A DNA stretch of 64,000 bases. It comes from Antarcticimicrobium sediminis (GTDB taxonomy: Bacteria > Pseudomonadota > Alphaproteobacteria > Rhodobacterales > Rhodobacteraceae). The DNA lies in NCBI RefSeq assembly GCF_004348975.1, contig NZ_SMFP01000016.1:1-64000 (forward strand). Reading direction: 5' to 3'. Under the pieces are notes generated by a model. It did not search any database. It was not told the origin of the DNA and worked only from the letters and a program-made list of their open reading frames with translations. This document shows, in pieces, positions 8,559 to 17,791 of this stretch (positions within the stretch are counted from its first letter, which is position 1; the number at the start of each line of letters is the position of its first letter). Both the position numbers and the translations under genes were made by a program.

Positions 8559-9360
8559 CGGACATCTCCAGCGAAGCGCGTACCCGGCCCGGCAGCGCCG
8601 AGATGAGCTTGCGCGTGTACTCATGCGAAGGCCGGCGCAGCACTTGCTCGGTTTCGCCCTGCTCCATCTCGTCGCCGCGGTACATGACCAGCGTGCGGTC
8701 AGCGATGCGGGCGATGACGCCCAGATCATGCGAGATCAGGACCAGCGAGATGCCCAGCTCGCTCACCAGTTCGTCGAGAATGCCGAGAACCTCGGCCTGC
8801 ACCGTCACGTCAAGGGCGGTGGTCGGCTCGTCTGCGATCAGCAACTCGGGCTCCAACGCCAGCGCGATGGCAATGCCCACCCGCTGACGTTGTCCGCCCG
8901 ACATCTCGTGCGGGAAGCTGTCGATGCGCTCGGCTGCGCGGGGAATTTGCACCATTTCCAGCAGGCGCAGCGCCTCGGCCCGGGCATCGCGGCGTGACAG
9001 CGCGCGGTTCAGGCGCAATCCCTCGGCGATCTGTGCCCCCACGCGCATCGACGGGTTCAGCGCGGTCATCGGCTCTTGGAAGATCATGCCGATCTTGCGC
9101 CCGCGCACCCGGCACAGCTGGCGCTCGGACATGGTCAGGATGTCTTCACCGTCGAGCAGGATCTTGCCGCTCGCCCGCGCGGTGCGCGGCAGCAGCCCCA
9201 TGGTCGCCAGCGACAGCACGGATTTGCCCGAGCCGCTCTCGCCGACGATGCCCAGTGTCTCGCCCTTTTCCAGATCGACGCTGATCCCGTGGATGACCTC
9301 GACCGGATCGCCGTATTCACGCGCGAAGGACACGCGCAAGTCCTGAACAGAAAGCATCAT
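8551..9360 (-). CDS. Peptide-type ABC transporter ATP-binding protein (DppD-like)
   Basis: This 269-residue ATPase has Walker A GESGSGKSVLSLA, Q-loop MIFQEPMTALNPSM, signature MSGGQRQRVGIAIAL and Walker [13 protein letters not shown]. Its stop overlaps the next ATPase gene and its start overlaps the permease gene 9357-10175 by four bases. It powers import together with the DppF-like partner. Confidence 0.94.
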   Translation of the reverse strand: MMLSVQDLRVSFAREYGDPVEVIHGISVDLEKGETLGIVGESGSGKSVLSLATMGLLPRTARASGKILLDGEDILTMSERQLCRVRGRKIGMIFQEPMTALNPSMRVGAQIAEGLRLNRALSRRDARAEALRLLEMVQIPRAAERIDSFPHEMSGGQRQRVGIAIALALEPELLIADEPTTALDVTVQAEVLGILDELVSELGISLVLISHDLGVIARIADRTLVMYRGDEMEQGETEQVLRRPSHEYTRKLISALPGRVRASLEMSDG

Positions 9361-10175
9361 GATGCCTGCCTCCGTCTTGGGTCGGTCAGATCGCGCAGCC
9401 CGTCTCCCAGCAGGTTGAGGCCAAGCACCGCAGCGGCGATGGCGAGCCCCGGTGCAAGCACGAGGTGCGGTGCGGCCGAAAGGAAGGTCTGCGCATCGGC
9501 CAGCATCCGGCCCCAGCTTGGCGTCGGCGGCGCGACCCCCAGACCGAGAAAGCTGAGCCCCGCCTCGGACAGGATGCCAAGCCCGGTCTGGATCGCCAGT
9601 TGCACGATGATCTGCGCCGAGATGTTGGGGATGACGTGTTGCAGGGTGATCAGCGCCGGGCCCTTGCCGGCCATGCGCGCCGCCTGAACGAAATCGCGCG
9701 ACCAGATTTGCAGTGCCGCGCCACGAGTGACGCGCGCGAAAACGGGGATCATGAACACGCCGATGGCGGTGATCGAGGTCAGCGCCCCCGGTCCCATCAG
9801 CGCGCCCAGCAGGATCGCCGAAAGGATCGGCGGGAAGGAGAAGAGCACACCGTTGATCGCCATCGTGCCACGTTCGAACGCACCGCCCTTGGCGGCGGCC
9901 GAGACGCCGACCAGCGTGCCGATGGCGCCGCCCAGCAGCGTTGCCGTCACCGCGATGCCCAGCGAGGTCCAGGCGCCGGCCATGATGATCGACAGCACGT
10001 CACGGCCGATCTGGTCGGCGCCCAACAGGCCCGCCTCGCCCGGAGCCTTGAGGCGGTTGAGGATGTTCATCGCGGTAGGATCGACCGGGGTCCAGACCCG
10101 GCTCAGCAGCGCTGCGACCAGCAGCGCGCCGGTGATCAGCCCACCGGCGATGAGCGAGAAGGGGAGTTTCTTCAT
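9357..10175 (-). CDS. Peptide-type ABC transporter permease (DppC-like)
   Basis: This 272-residue inner-membrane permease starts with one hydrophobic segment (FSLIAGGLITGALLVAALL), then GADQIGRDVLSIIMAGAWTS, the hallmark of DppC-type subunits. The EAA-loop region GLSFLGLGVAPPTPSWGRML contacts the ATPases. Four-base overlaps at both ends indicate coupled translation. Confidence 0.94.
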   Translation of the reverse strand: MKKLPFSLIAGGLITGALLVAALLSRVWTPVDPTAMNILNRLKAPGEAGLLGADQIGRDVLSIIMAGAWTSLGIAVTATLLGGAIGTLVGVSAAAKGGAFERGTMAINGVLFSFPPILSAILLGALMGPGALTSITAIGVFMIPVFARVTRGAALQIWSRDFVQAARMAGKGPALITLQHVIPNISAQIIVQLAIQTGLGILSEAGLSFLGLGVAPPTPSWGRMLADAQTFLSAAPHLVLAPGLAIAAAVLGLNLLGDGLRDLTDPRRRQAS

Positions 10176-11125
10176 GTCCGGCCTCTCAGGCGTGGGTCGA
10201 GCACCGCGTAAAGCGCGTCGACGATGACGTTCACGACCATCACGATCAGGGTAAACATGAGCACCACGTTCTGCACCACGATCAGGTCGCGCTGCGATAG
10301 CGCCTGATAGGCAAGCGTGCCGATCCCCGGCAGGGTGAATACGTTCTCGACCAGCACCGCGCCCGAGATCAGGAAGGGGATCTGCAGCCCCAGCATGGTG
10401 ACCACCGGCAACAGCGCGTTAGGCACGGCGTGGCGCCAGAGCGCGCGGGTGCGGCTCATACCCTTGGCGCGGGCGGTGCGGATGAAGTCCTCGTTGGTCA
10501 CCTCGATCACCGCCGCCCGCGTCACCCGCGTCAGCACCGCTGATTGCGGCACGGCGAGCGCGATCGAGGGCAGGATCAGCGCTTCGAGGGCGGGCCAGAA
10601 ACCGGCGTCCCAGCCGGGAAAACCGCCGGGGGTGAGCCAGCCCAGCCCCAGCGCGACACCGAGTATCAGCAGCAGCCCGATCCAGAAATTTGGCACTGCG
10701 ATGCCCACCTGGGAGAACAACGAGGCGAGCGTGTCCACCGGTCCGTTCGGGCGGTTAGCGGCCCAGACGCCGAGCGGCAGCGAGATGACGATCGACAGCA
10801 GCGTGGCGATCAGCGTCAGCGGCGCGGTTACTGCCAGCCGGTTGGCGATCAGCGCCGAGACCGGCGTGTCATAGGTGTAGGAATTGCCCAGATCGCCGGT
10901 AAACACCCCGCCTATCCAAGACAGGTAGCGCAGCAGGAGCGGGCGATCGAGCCCGAGATCTGTGCGCAGCGCGGCGACGGTGTCGGGCGAAGCGCTGGTG
11001 CCCAGGATGATCGAGGCGGGATCGCCCGGGGCGGCCTCGATCAGCAGAAAGATCACCAGCGAGGCGATCGCCAGAACGATCCCCAAGCCGCCGATCTGCC
11101 GGGCCAATCTCTTGAGTGCAAGCAT
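10172..11125 (-). CDS. Peptide-type ABC transporter permease (DppB-like)
   Basis: This 317-residue permease has the N-terminal signal-anchor LGIVLAIASLVIFLLIEAAPGDPA, the LGLDRPLLLRYLSWIGGVFTGDLG loop and the terminal DPRLRG motif, all typical of DppB. A GAGAGG motif lies a few bases upstream of the start. It is the first gene after the substrate-binding protein, from which a small hairpin separates it. Confidence 0.94.
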   Translation of the reverse strand: MLALKRLARQIGGLGIVLAIASLVIFLLIEAAPGDPASIILGTSASPDTVAALRTDLGLDRPLLLRYLSWIGGVFTGDLGNSYTYDTPVSALIANRLAVTAPLTLIATLLSIVISLPLGVWAANRPNGPVDTLASLFSQVGIAVPNFWIGLLLILGVALGLGWLTPGGFPGWDAGFWPALEALILPSIALAVPQSAVLTRVTRAAVIEVTNEDFIRTARAKGMSRTRALWRHAVPNALLPVVTMLGLQIPFLISGAVLVENVFTLPGIGTLAYQALSQRDLIVVQNVVLMFTLIVMVVNVIVDALYAVLDPRLRGRT

Positions 11126-11135
11126 GATACCTCTC

Positions 11136-11150
11136 GGCCCCCGAAGGGCC
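11136..11150 (-). promoter_or_regulatory. Hairpin between binding-protein and permease genes
   Basis: GGCCC-ccgaa-GGGCC forms a compact stem-loop in the 101-base gap between the substrate-binding protein and the first permease gene. It has no U tract, so it is more likely an mRNA-stabilising or attenuating element that keeps binding-protein levels above permease levels than a full terminator. Confidence 0.5.
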
Positions 11151-11226
11151 TGTTCTGCGGGATGTCTGTCCGGGAAAGGTGACAGGGCGCGGCCGGGGAT
11201 ATCTCGACCAGCCCTGATGCGCGGCC

Positions 11227-12720
11227 CTAGTCGGACCAGCGCACGTCGGTCATGTCATTGGCCGGCACGGGGCCGTTCAGCCAGACGCCTTCCAGACCGG
11301 TCTTCCAGATTCCCAGCTTCGGCTCGGAGTAAAGGAACAGCGCCGGCATGTCCTGCGCGAGAATTTCCTGCGCCGACCGGTACCCTTCGGCCCGCGCTTC
11401 CGGGCTCGCCGCCGCGGCGATGCCCGCGATAGCCGCATTGAACTCGGGGTTGTCGTAGTTGAAGTAATAGGGAGAGCGGGCGTAGACATTGATGTCCAGC
11501 GGTTCGGCATGACCGATGATGGTCATGTCGTAATTGGTGTCCTTGAACACATCCTGGATCCATGTCGCCGGGAAATCCGAACTCTCGATGTTCGCCGTCA
11601 CGCCGATCTGCGCGAAATAGGCCTGCAGGATCTCGGCCGAACGCTGCGCATAGGTACGGGTGGGCACCTTGAAGGTAAATTCGAACCCGTCGCCATAGCC
11701 GGCCTCGGTCAGCAACGCCTTGGCGGCCTCGGGGTCGTAGGAAAACGCGTCCGTCAGATCCTCGTAGAACGGGCTGGCCGGCGAAAAATGCGAGCCGATG
11801 GGCGTTCCGTAGCCAGATTTCACGGCCTCGACCAGCATGTTGCGATCCACCGCCATCATCAGCGCTTGGCGCACGCGCACGTCATCGAAGGGCGGTTTTT
11901 CGTTGTTCATGCCCGCGACGATCTCCATCTCACCGGCCCCGACATGGGTGGTAAAGGTGTCATCGGCGGTGAACTGCTCGAACAGTTCGGGGGCGCCAAA
12001 TTCTGCGATGCCGTCGACCTGACCGGAGCGCAGCGCGGCGACCTGTGCCTGCGGATCGGCGATGAACCGTGCGGTCAGCGCGTCAAGCGCGGGCGTGCCG
12101 TCCCAGTAATCGGCGTTGGCGCTCATGATCACCCGGTCGCCCTGGCGCCACTCATCCACCTTGAACGGGCCGGTGCCCACCGGCGCGCTGCGGTTGGTTT
12201 CGACCGAGCCGGGTTCGACCATCACCGCCGCCGGGAAGCCCAGCCAGTAGAGCAGGTCCGACGAGGGCGCGGAAAGATGCAGCACCAGCGTTTCAGCGTC
12301 GGGCGCGTTTACCGTCTCGATCACCGTGAAAAGAGCCTTCTGACCGTTTGTCGACTCCTCGGCAAGGATGCGCTCAAGGCTGAACTTGGCCACTGCGCTG
12401 TCGAAGGCCGCGCCATTGTGGAAGCGCACGTCAGGCCGCAGATGGAAGGTATAGGTCAGCCCATCCTCCGAGATGTCCCAGTCGTCGGCGAGTTGCGGCT
12501 GCAGCGCGCCGTCGCGGTCGATGGTGACCAGCCCCTCAAAGACGTTCTGCCAAGTCACCTGGCCAGAGGCCACGGGCGAGCCTTCGGTCGGATCGAGGCC
12601 CGCGGGTTCGACCGCCTGGATGAAGCTGACCTCGCCACCGGCGAGGGCCGCGAGCGGTGCGGCGGCGATGAAAGCGGCGGTCGAAACGGACCGGGCAAAG
12701 GCGCAAAGAGTAAGAGACAT
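11227..12720 (-). CDS. ABC transporter substrate-binding protein, family 5
   Basis: This 497-residue periplasmic binding protein of the peptide/nickel class starts with a Sec-type signal (VSTAAFIAAAPLAALAGG). It shows the family blocks GLDPTEGSPVASGQVTWQNVFEGLV, DDWDISEDGLTYTFHLR, FHNGAAF and VGTGPFKVDEW. The start at 12720 (MSLTLCAFARS) is preferred because the signal peptide follows directly. It is the first gene of the minus-strand import operon, divergent from a LysR regulator. Confidence 0.93.
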   Translation of the reverse strand: MSLTLCAFARSVSTAAFIAAAPLAALAGGEVSFIQAVEPAGLDPTEGSPVASGQVTWQNVFEGLVTIDRDGALQPQLADDWDISEDGLTYTFHLRPDVRFHNGAAFDSAVAKFSLERILAEESTNGQKALFTVIETVNAPDAETLVLHLSAPSSDLLYWLGFPAAVMVEPGSVETNRSAPVGTGPFKVDEWRQGDRVIMSANADYWDGTPALDALTARFIADPQAQVAALRSGQVDGIAEFGAPELFEQFTADDTFTTHVGAGEMEIVAGMNNEKPPFDDVRVRQALMMAVDRNMLVEAVKSGYGTPIGSHFSPASPFYEDLTDAFSYDPEAAKALLTEAGYGDGFEFTFKVPTRTYAQRSAEILQAYFAQIGVTANIESSDFPATWIQDVFKDTNYDMTIIGHAEPLDINVYARSPYYFNYDNPEFNAAIAGIAAAASPEARAEGYRSAQEILAQDMPALFLYSEPKLGIWKTGLEGVWLNGPVPANDMTDVRWSD

Positions 12721-12791
12721 GTCGGTTCCCTGTCTTGTGAATGTCAGTGTGGTCTTCGTCACAGCTTGACGACGGATCAAAGAACAGATCG

Positions 12792-12823
12792 AGTGACATT
12801 AAAACTGAAAATACAAAGTCACT
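12792..12823. promoter_or_regulatory. Inverted repeat in the LysR/transporter intergenic region
   Basis: AGTGAC and GTCACT are separated by 20 A-rich bases between the divergent lysR and binding-protein genes. Position and spacing fit a LysR-type site overlapping one or both promoters, although the arms are longer apart than the classic T-N11-A motif. Confidence 0.4.
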
Positions 12824-12859
12824 GTGCTACGAAAACCGTTGCACTCAACGGAGCTCCTC

Positions 12860-13762
12860 ATGGATTTGTCCACCATCACACTATTTCAAGAACTGGTCCG
12901 CTCGGGGTCGATCCGTCAGACTGCAGAGGCTAGCGGTGTCTCGCCCACCGCCGTGGCCCGTCAGATCGACAAGCTCGAACGCGAGTTCGGCACACCGCTG
13001 GTCGAACGCACACCGCGCGGCGTGCGGCTGACCGCGGCGGGAGAGGTGATCGCGGCCAAGTCGCGTGACGTGGCGCGTGAGCTGAGCACGGCCAAGCAGA
13101 TGATCGACGAGTTGAAAGGGCTGCGGCGCGGCCATGTATCGGTGCATGTGAACGGCGCGGCGATCAGCTCGATCCTTGCGCCGGCGATGTCCGAGTTCTC
13201 CAGCATGCATCCCCATATCACGATCGAAGTGGTGGTCACCTCGGCGCAGAGCGCGCTTGACGCGGTGGCAACTGGGCAGACCGACATGGCGGTGACCATG
13301 TTCGCCCCCGCCGATGCGCGGGTGATGACCCGGTTCCGGATGCCCCTGCGACACGAACCGATCCTGTCACCACGGCACCCGCTGGCCGAACTGGAACAGA
13401 TCACCATCCCCGACATCGTCGACCATCGCCTCGCCTTGCCTGACCGCAGCTTCGGTGTGCGGCGCAGCTTTGACACCCGGCTTAGGGCGTATGGGTTCGA
13501 ACCGTTTGAAACCGCCTTCACCACCTCGTCGCTGGAGTTGCAGAAGGAACTGGCGCGCAGCGGGTCGGCAGTGCTGATCCTGCCGCAGATGGCGGTGCAG
13601 CGCGAGATTGACGATGGTGATCTGGTGATGCGGCCCTTCGCGCCGCGCAGCCGCATCGAAACTTTGCTGGAACTGAGCCATTCGGTGGCGCGCCATCAGA
13701 GTTTCACGGCCCGTCAGTTGCTGGATTTCCTCGGCGCCTTCCTTGAGCGGCACCACGGCTGA
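12860..13762 (+). CDS. LysR family transcriptional regulator
   Basis: This 300-residue regulator starts at 12860 (MDLSTITLFQELVRSGSIRQTA), with GGAG 10 bases upstream. The winged helix continues through VSPTAVARQIDKLEREFGTPLVERTPRGVRLT, followed by a periplasmic-binding-like effector domain (HVSVHVNGAAISSILAPAM onward). It diverges from the amidase/peptide-type transporter operon and probably controls it in response to the imported compound. Confidence 0.92.
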   Translation: MDLSTITLFQELVRSGSIRQTAEASGVSPTAVARQIDKLEREFGTPLVERTPRGVRLTAAGEVIAAKSRDVARELSTAKQMIDELKGLRRGHVSVHVNGAAISSILAPAMSEFSSMHPHITIEVVVTSAQSALDAVATGQTDMAVTMFAPADARVMTRFRMPLRHEPILSPRHPLAELEQITIPDIVDHRLALPDRSFGVRRSFDTRLRAYGFEPFETAFTTSSLELQKELARSGSAVLILPQMAVQREIDDGDLVMRPFAPRSRIETLLELSHSVARHQSFTARQLLDFLGAFLERHHG

Positions 13763-13987
13763 GTTCGGCATTGTCCTTTAACGCCCACAGGCCACTGACG
13801 ACGACACAAGCAAAGCCCCACTCCGGACTCCGCGACCGGCTGCCGTCAGGGACGGGGGCACATCATCAACGCCGACCTTACGCCAGAGGAATCCGTTCAC
13901 CTGCACTGACTGCGGCTTTACCTCCGCCCTCGCCAAGAGGGCGCGCTGAAATGTTGGTGCGGATTTCAGAAGTACCGGACAGCCATT

Positions 13988-14662
13988 TTAGTACTTCTCG
14001 GACGGCTCAAGCAACCTCGCACAATCGTCACGTCGAAAGTCTTCGTCGTCGACAAATTCATTCACAAGGGACAAGAGGACCGCTTCAATCATTTCGACCG
14101 CGTCCTTTTGCGTCTTCCGACCCCGTAGCTCGCGCGCCAGAGCAGACCCTCTTGAGGCGACGTCTTCTGCAAGAATTAGCAGGGCCATTTCGCGGAGACG
14201 ATAAAGTATCTGATCTGCGATATCAGGGCTCATACCCGCCAACAGCGTTTCAGGAATACGGCATTGAGCCAGACTACCTTTTAGCGAAGCCCCGTGCTTT
14301 GAGGTCTCTGCCCGTGCGAGGCAACTCTCCGTGACCTCTGCCATTGCGGCATGGAATTCCTTCAAGGGGCAGAAGGCCGTCTGCGATGAGAACCCGAGTT
14401 GTCGGTCAAAAGAGAGTAGGTCCCTATCCCCGGCCCCGTATTTCAGCACCAGCCCGTCAAGCGCCAATTCGCCGCGTCGGTGCGCACCAAGAGCGTCCCG
14501 CAGACCGATGGCTGCCTCGAACAGGACGAGTTGGACCAGATCCGTTGCCGAGATTTCATAAGAGATACGATTTATGCCATTTTGGCGTGCGCCCTTGTAG
14601 CTGAGCGAGAGGCGGGCGCTGCCATCGTCCCGCATATGTATGGTGAAATTTCTTACTGACAT
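13988..14662 (-). CDS. Hypothetical protein (224 aa)
   Basis: The family was not recognised. It is a soluble protein with a beta-rich N-terminus (SVRNFTIHMRDDGSARLSLSYKG) followed by helical, acidic segments. It contains three Cys and no signal or membrane segment. It ends with an acidic tail (EFVDDEDFRRDDC). Upstream sequence has no clear ribosome binding site. Base composition is lower in GC than the flanking cassettes, which suggests separate acquisition. Confidence 0.5.
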   Translation of the reverse strand: MSVRNFTIHMRDDGSARLSLSYKGARQNGINRISYEISATDLVQLVLFEAAIGLRDALGAHRRGELALDGLVLKYGAGDRDLLSFDRQLGFSSQTAFCPLKEFHAAMAEVTESCLARAETSKHGASLKGSLAQCRIPETLLAGMSPDIADQILYRLREMALLILAEDVASRGSALARELRGRKTQKDAVEMIEAVLLSLVNEFVDDEDFRRDDCARLLEPSEKY

Positions 14663-14914
14663 AGAAGCGGTATACGCCTTCGGGATGGGGCTTCAAGATC
14701 TTCGACGGCACCGGACAGGATGACGTGGCCATCGGACCGGGATGGCGCGACATTCCGGGCGCCACGCGTGCTCTGCAAAGGTTCGTCTTGTTGTGTCTCA
14801 TCTGAACTGGCACAAACCCCACCTACTTGCCGCTTTTGCGTGGATCCAGCTTTGAGTTTTCTTTCGGTCACATCTGTTCCAAAGCTCCGCTGGAGTTCGC
14901 CAAAGGCGTTCACC

Positions 14915-15508
14915 ATGAAACCGCCATTGGCATCCGTCGGATTTCTCATCATTGGCTTGGTGGTCTTTGGTCTGGGAGAGGCATTGCTGGTCACAGCAGG
15001 TGTTGGCGTGAGCCCGTGGACCTTGTTCGCGCAAGGCGTGACCACGGTCACAGGGTGGGGCTTGGGATTCGCGACCTTTGTCCTCAGCGCATCCGTCTTG
15101 GCATTGTGGATCCCTCTCAAGCAAACACCCGGTATGGGAACGATCCTCAACGCGATCATAATAGCGTTGGTGCTGGAATACGTGCTGCCCTTTTTGCCAG
15201 AATTCAAGACGTATGTTGCGAATGCCGTGCTGGCTTTGGTGGGGGTGTTTGTGACCGGATTCGGGGGGGCGATATACCTGATCGCGAACCTGGGCCCAGG
15301 GCCCAGAGATGGCCTCATGACCGGGCTTCAGACTGTTACACATCGCCCCATCGCGCTCGTGCGCATGTGTCTTGAACTGACGGTCGTCGCGATCGGTTGG
15401 GCGTTGGGCGGTACGCTTGGTTTGGGCACGGTTTTCTTTGCCTTGGGCATCGGACCAGCAATGGCAATTGGGATGCAAATTCTACAACGTCGCGGTGCCG
15501 CTCACTAA
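14915..15508 (+). CDS. YczE-like integral membrane protein
   Basis: This 197-residue protein has about five transmembrane helices, beginning with SVGFLIIGLVVFGLGEALLV. It carries the short motif LGPGPRDGLMTGL found in YczE/YitT-like membrane proteins, after the GVGVSPWTLFAQG segment. The start at 14915 (MKPPLAS) is chosen because the preceding 65 codons of the longer frame are not membrane-like. Function of the family is unknown. It has no obvious partner nearby. Confidence 0.75.
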   Translation: MKPPLASVGFLIIGLVVFGLGEALLVTAGVGVSPWTLFAQGVTTVTGWGLGFATFVLSASVLALWIPLKQTPGMGTILNAIIIALVLEYVLPFLPEFKTYVANAVLALVGVFVTGFGGAIYLIANLGPGPRDGLMTGLQTVTHRPIALVRMCLELTVVAIGWALGGTLGLGTVFFALGIGPAMAIGMQILQRRGAAH

Positions 15509-15689
15509 CATTTGCCGGAGCCCTTCATTGCAGGTTCGGCTGAGGGCCATAGGTGTCATACGCACAGTCTGTGCTAAGGGCGGACGGTATTCACACCTCT
15601 TCCACTTGGTCTGCTGTGTCGGCATCGCCAAGGTGATTGCGACATCTGCGGCGGGTAGGGGGGGAGGCATGAAGAGACCGCCGCCATGC

Positions 15690-15866
15690 TCACTTCTTGC
15701 TGCGCGCGGCCTTTTCTTCCTTGGTCAGCGTGTTGTTCCAGGAATTGTTGCTCAAACCCAACTCGCTTGGAAGAGGTTTGGTCTTCCCGACGCTGACCTT
15801 GCCGCCCTTGTTCAGGAATTCCTGAATAAGCGCATCATCCGTGGTTTCTTTGGGGACATGTTTCAT
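15690..15866 (-). CDS. Small basic hypothetical protein (58 aa)
   Basis: The frame starts MKHVPKETTDDALIQEF, continues with a GGKVSVGKTKPLP segment, and ends in LTKEEKAARSKK before TGA. The sequence is highly charged, has no low-complexity tract and looks protein-like, with a strong bias to G/C in third positions. The family is not known to me. It stands alone, with no near neighbour on the same strand. Confidence 0.6.
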   Translation of the reverse strand: MKHVPKETTDDALIQEFLNKGGKVSVGKTKPLPSELGLSNNSWNNTLTKEEKAARSKK

Positions 15867-16146
15867 GGGCTCGAACGTACCCGATCGGTCGCTGCCGTGT
15901 CACGCACCAACTGGTTAAAGATCGCTCGGTGCGCGCATCATTCGGCGGCAGCAGTAAAGGTCTGCGGGCATGGGTTGCACTGACGCGGGGGATGCATGAA
16001 ATTGCAGGATCACCGCCAGAGGGGATCGCGATCCGCCGGGTGCCCGGTCTCCTGAACCTGCTGGCGTGTTCTCCAACATCCCTGCGTCACGCCCTGCCGG
16101 AGGACAGACAGCACAATCCGGTGATAAAACCTTTTGCGGTTCGCCA

Positions 16147-17240
16147 GGACTTTGTTGCGCAAATTGATTGGCGGCCAAGCTCCCCCTTTTCCCCGGACAC
16201 ACTTATCCCACGGCCTCTGTGACGGGTATGCCGAGTGCGGTGAAGCCGTTCATGACGGCGACACGAACCTGAAGCTCGGCGACCTGGAGGTCGAAGTCCC
16301 GTGCCATGAGCCGCTGGCCCAGAAGTTTCATGCAATGCATCTTGCTCTCGACGCGGCTTCGGCGGTGATAGCCGCTCCAGTTTCGCCAGAGCGCCCGACC
16401 GAGATATTTCGACGCCCGGAGGGCTTCGTTTCGCGCAACCGCTCCGGCAGTGTTCGGCTTCCATGGTTTTGCGTTCTTCCGGGGTGGGATGACGGCGGCG
16501 GCGCCTCGGTCAGCAATGGCATCGTGGCAGTTTCGGGTATCGTAGGCGCCGTCCGCGGTGACGCTACCGATCTCCTGTTCAGGCGGAATCTGATCGAGCA
16601 AATCCGGCAGCATGGGCGCATCCGCTGCCCGGCAGGCGCATCCGAAGGATGCTGCCGAGAGGGGCCAATGCCGCTGCTGGTGAACTCCACGGCCCGGATT
16701 TCCAGTGTTTTCTCGTCGATCCCGAGGTGAACCTTGCGCCAGACGCGGCGTTTGGCACCGCCATGCTTGCGGGCATTCCACTCTCCTTCGCCCTCGACCT
16801 TGATGCCGGTGCTGTCGATGAGAAGGTGTAGCGGCCCCTGCGAACCCCGATACGGGATGTCCACGGCCAGGGTCTTCTGCCGGCGTGACACGGTGCTGAA
16901 ATCCGGTACCGACCAGTCCAGCCCGCTCAGCTGCAAAAGGCTTTCGACGAAACCGGTCGTCTGCCTGAGCGCCATGCCGAACAGCACCTTCATCGTCAGG
17001 CAGGCCTGGATCGCGGCGTCGCTATAGGTGGGCTGGCGGCCACGCTTTCCGGTCGGCTTGGCCTCCCACGTCATCTTGGGGTCGAACCAGATTGTCAGCG
17101 AGCCCCGGCGCTTAAGCGCTTCGTTGTAGGCCCGCCAGTTCCTGATCTTGTAGGTCGGGGGTGATGGTCTGCACATGCCTCCCAGCTATCATGCTGGATT
17201 CAAGGGATGAATCCCCAATCCGATTTGCGCAACAGAGTCC
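16147..17240 (-). mobile_element. IS5-family insertion sequence (about 1.09 kb)
   Basis: Eighteen-base terminal repeats GGACTTTGTTGCGCAAAT (16147-16164) and, inverted with one mismatch, 17223-17240 bound the element. It carries one transposase region on the minus strand. The flanks CGCCA and CGCTA are similar but not identical. The right flank runs into a sequence like an IS21 end (17244-17272), so the target may itself have been an IS. Confidence 0.82.
16203..17176 (-). pseudogene. IS5-family transposase, disrupted by about 40 extra bases
   Basis: The first frame (17176 down to about 16680) runs from MCRPSPPTYKIRNWRAYN through LLIDSTGIKVEGEGEW (first catalytic Asp) and RKVHLGIDEKTLEIRAVE. 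The second frame resumes DAPMLPDLLDQIPPEQEIG, VTADGAYDT (second Asp) and the SRVESKMHCMKLLGQRL block with the catalytic Glu, ending at 16203. In intact relatives these frames join directly after ...SSGIG. Here roughly 40 additional bases, partly repeating GGATGCGCC, shift the frame. The copy is probably inactive. Confidence 0.8.
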
Positions 17241-17243
17241 CGC

Positions 17244-17272
17244 TACGGGGTCAAAATTGCATGCTTGTTCAC
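17244..17272. mobile_element. Possible IS21-type end
   Basis: ACGGGGTCAAAATTGCATG followed by CTTGTTCACA resembles the IS21-like end at 95-119 (GGGTCAATTTCGCATG...ATTCACA). It directly abuts the IS5 element. The rest of the gap up to 17523 holds no gene I can recognise. Confidence 0.3.
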
Positions 17273-17523
17273 AATCGCGGTTTCACGCCATACCGTGACG
17301 AAATATAGAGGCAGAATACCATGATTTTGGTGACGAAGGATTGTCCGACAGAAAGTCCAGAGACCATCGCGCATTTGGGCGCGCCGCCTCGCGCGGGCAC
17401 TTATCGTGTCTAATGAGGCGAGTTCGACACAGCCGCCAGTGCTATTTATTAAGTGAATATTTTGCACATTAAGCAGATAATGTGCCATTATACTCGGAGA
17501 ATTTTGAGAAGCCGGAGATCGCC

Positions 17524-17787
17524 ATGCGGGGGCATTTCGAACGTCACGTGCCGTCGGACAACATGGCACGGTTTTATCACCTCGAAATCCAACCAACCCT
17601 GTTCGGGTATTGGAGCCTGCGCCGCAGCTGGGGGCGGATCGGAACCCGTGGCCGCGACCGGTACGAGACCTTTGCCACCGTGGGTGAGGCGCTGGCCGCT
17701 TCCCGACGTCTGGAGGCCGAGAAATGCCGCCGGGGCTATGTGAGGCTTCCAGAGCAGTTGGACTTGCCGCTGGCCTCCGGAGCCTGA
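17524..17787 (+). CDS. WGR domain-containing protein
   Basis: This 87-residue protein is essentially one WGR domain: RFYHLEIQPTLFGYWSLRRS, then WGRIGTRGRDRYETF, then a C-terminal helix (TVGEALAASRRLEAEKCRRG). WGR domains bind nucleic acid ends in PARPs. Stand-alone bacterial versions are common on Rhodobacterales and Rhizobiales plasmids. The start at 17524 has GGAGA 8 bases upstream. The DUF1403 gene follows after four bases, so the pair is an operon. Confidence 0.85.
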   Translation: MRGHFERHVPSDNMARFYHLEIQPTLFGYWSLRRSWGRIGTRGRDRYETFATVGEALAASRRLEAEKCRRGYVRLPEQLDLPLASGA

Positions 17788-17791
17788 GCCG

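Noticed and set aside
11509-12933. 474-codon plus-strand frame opposite the first binding protein
   Set aside because: Antisense shadow; it ends inside the lysR gene and has no ribosome binding site or domain.
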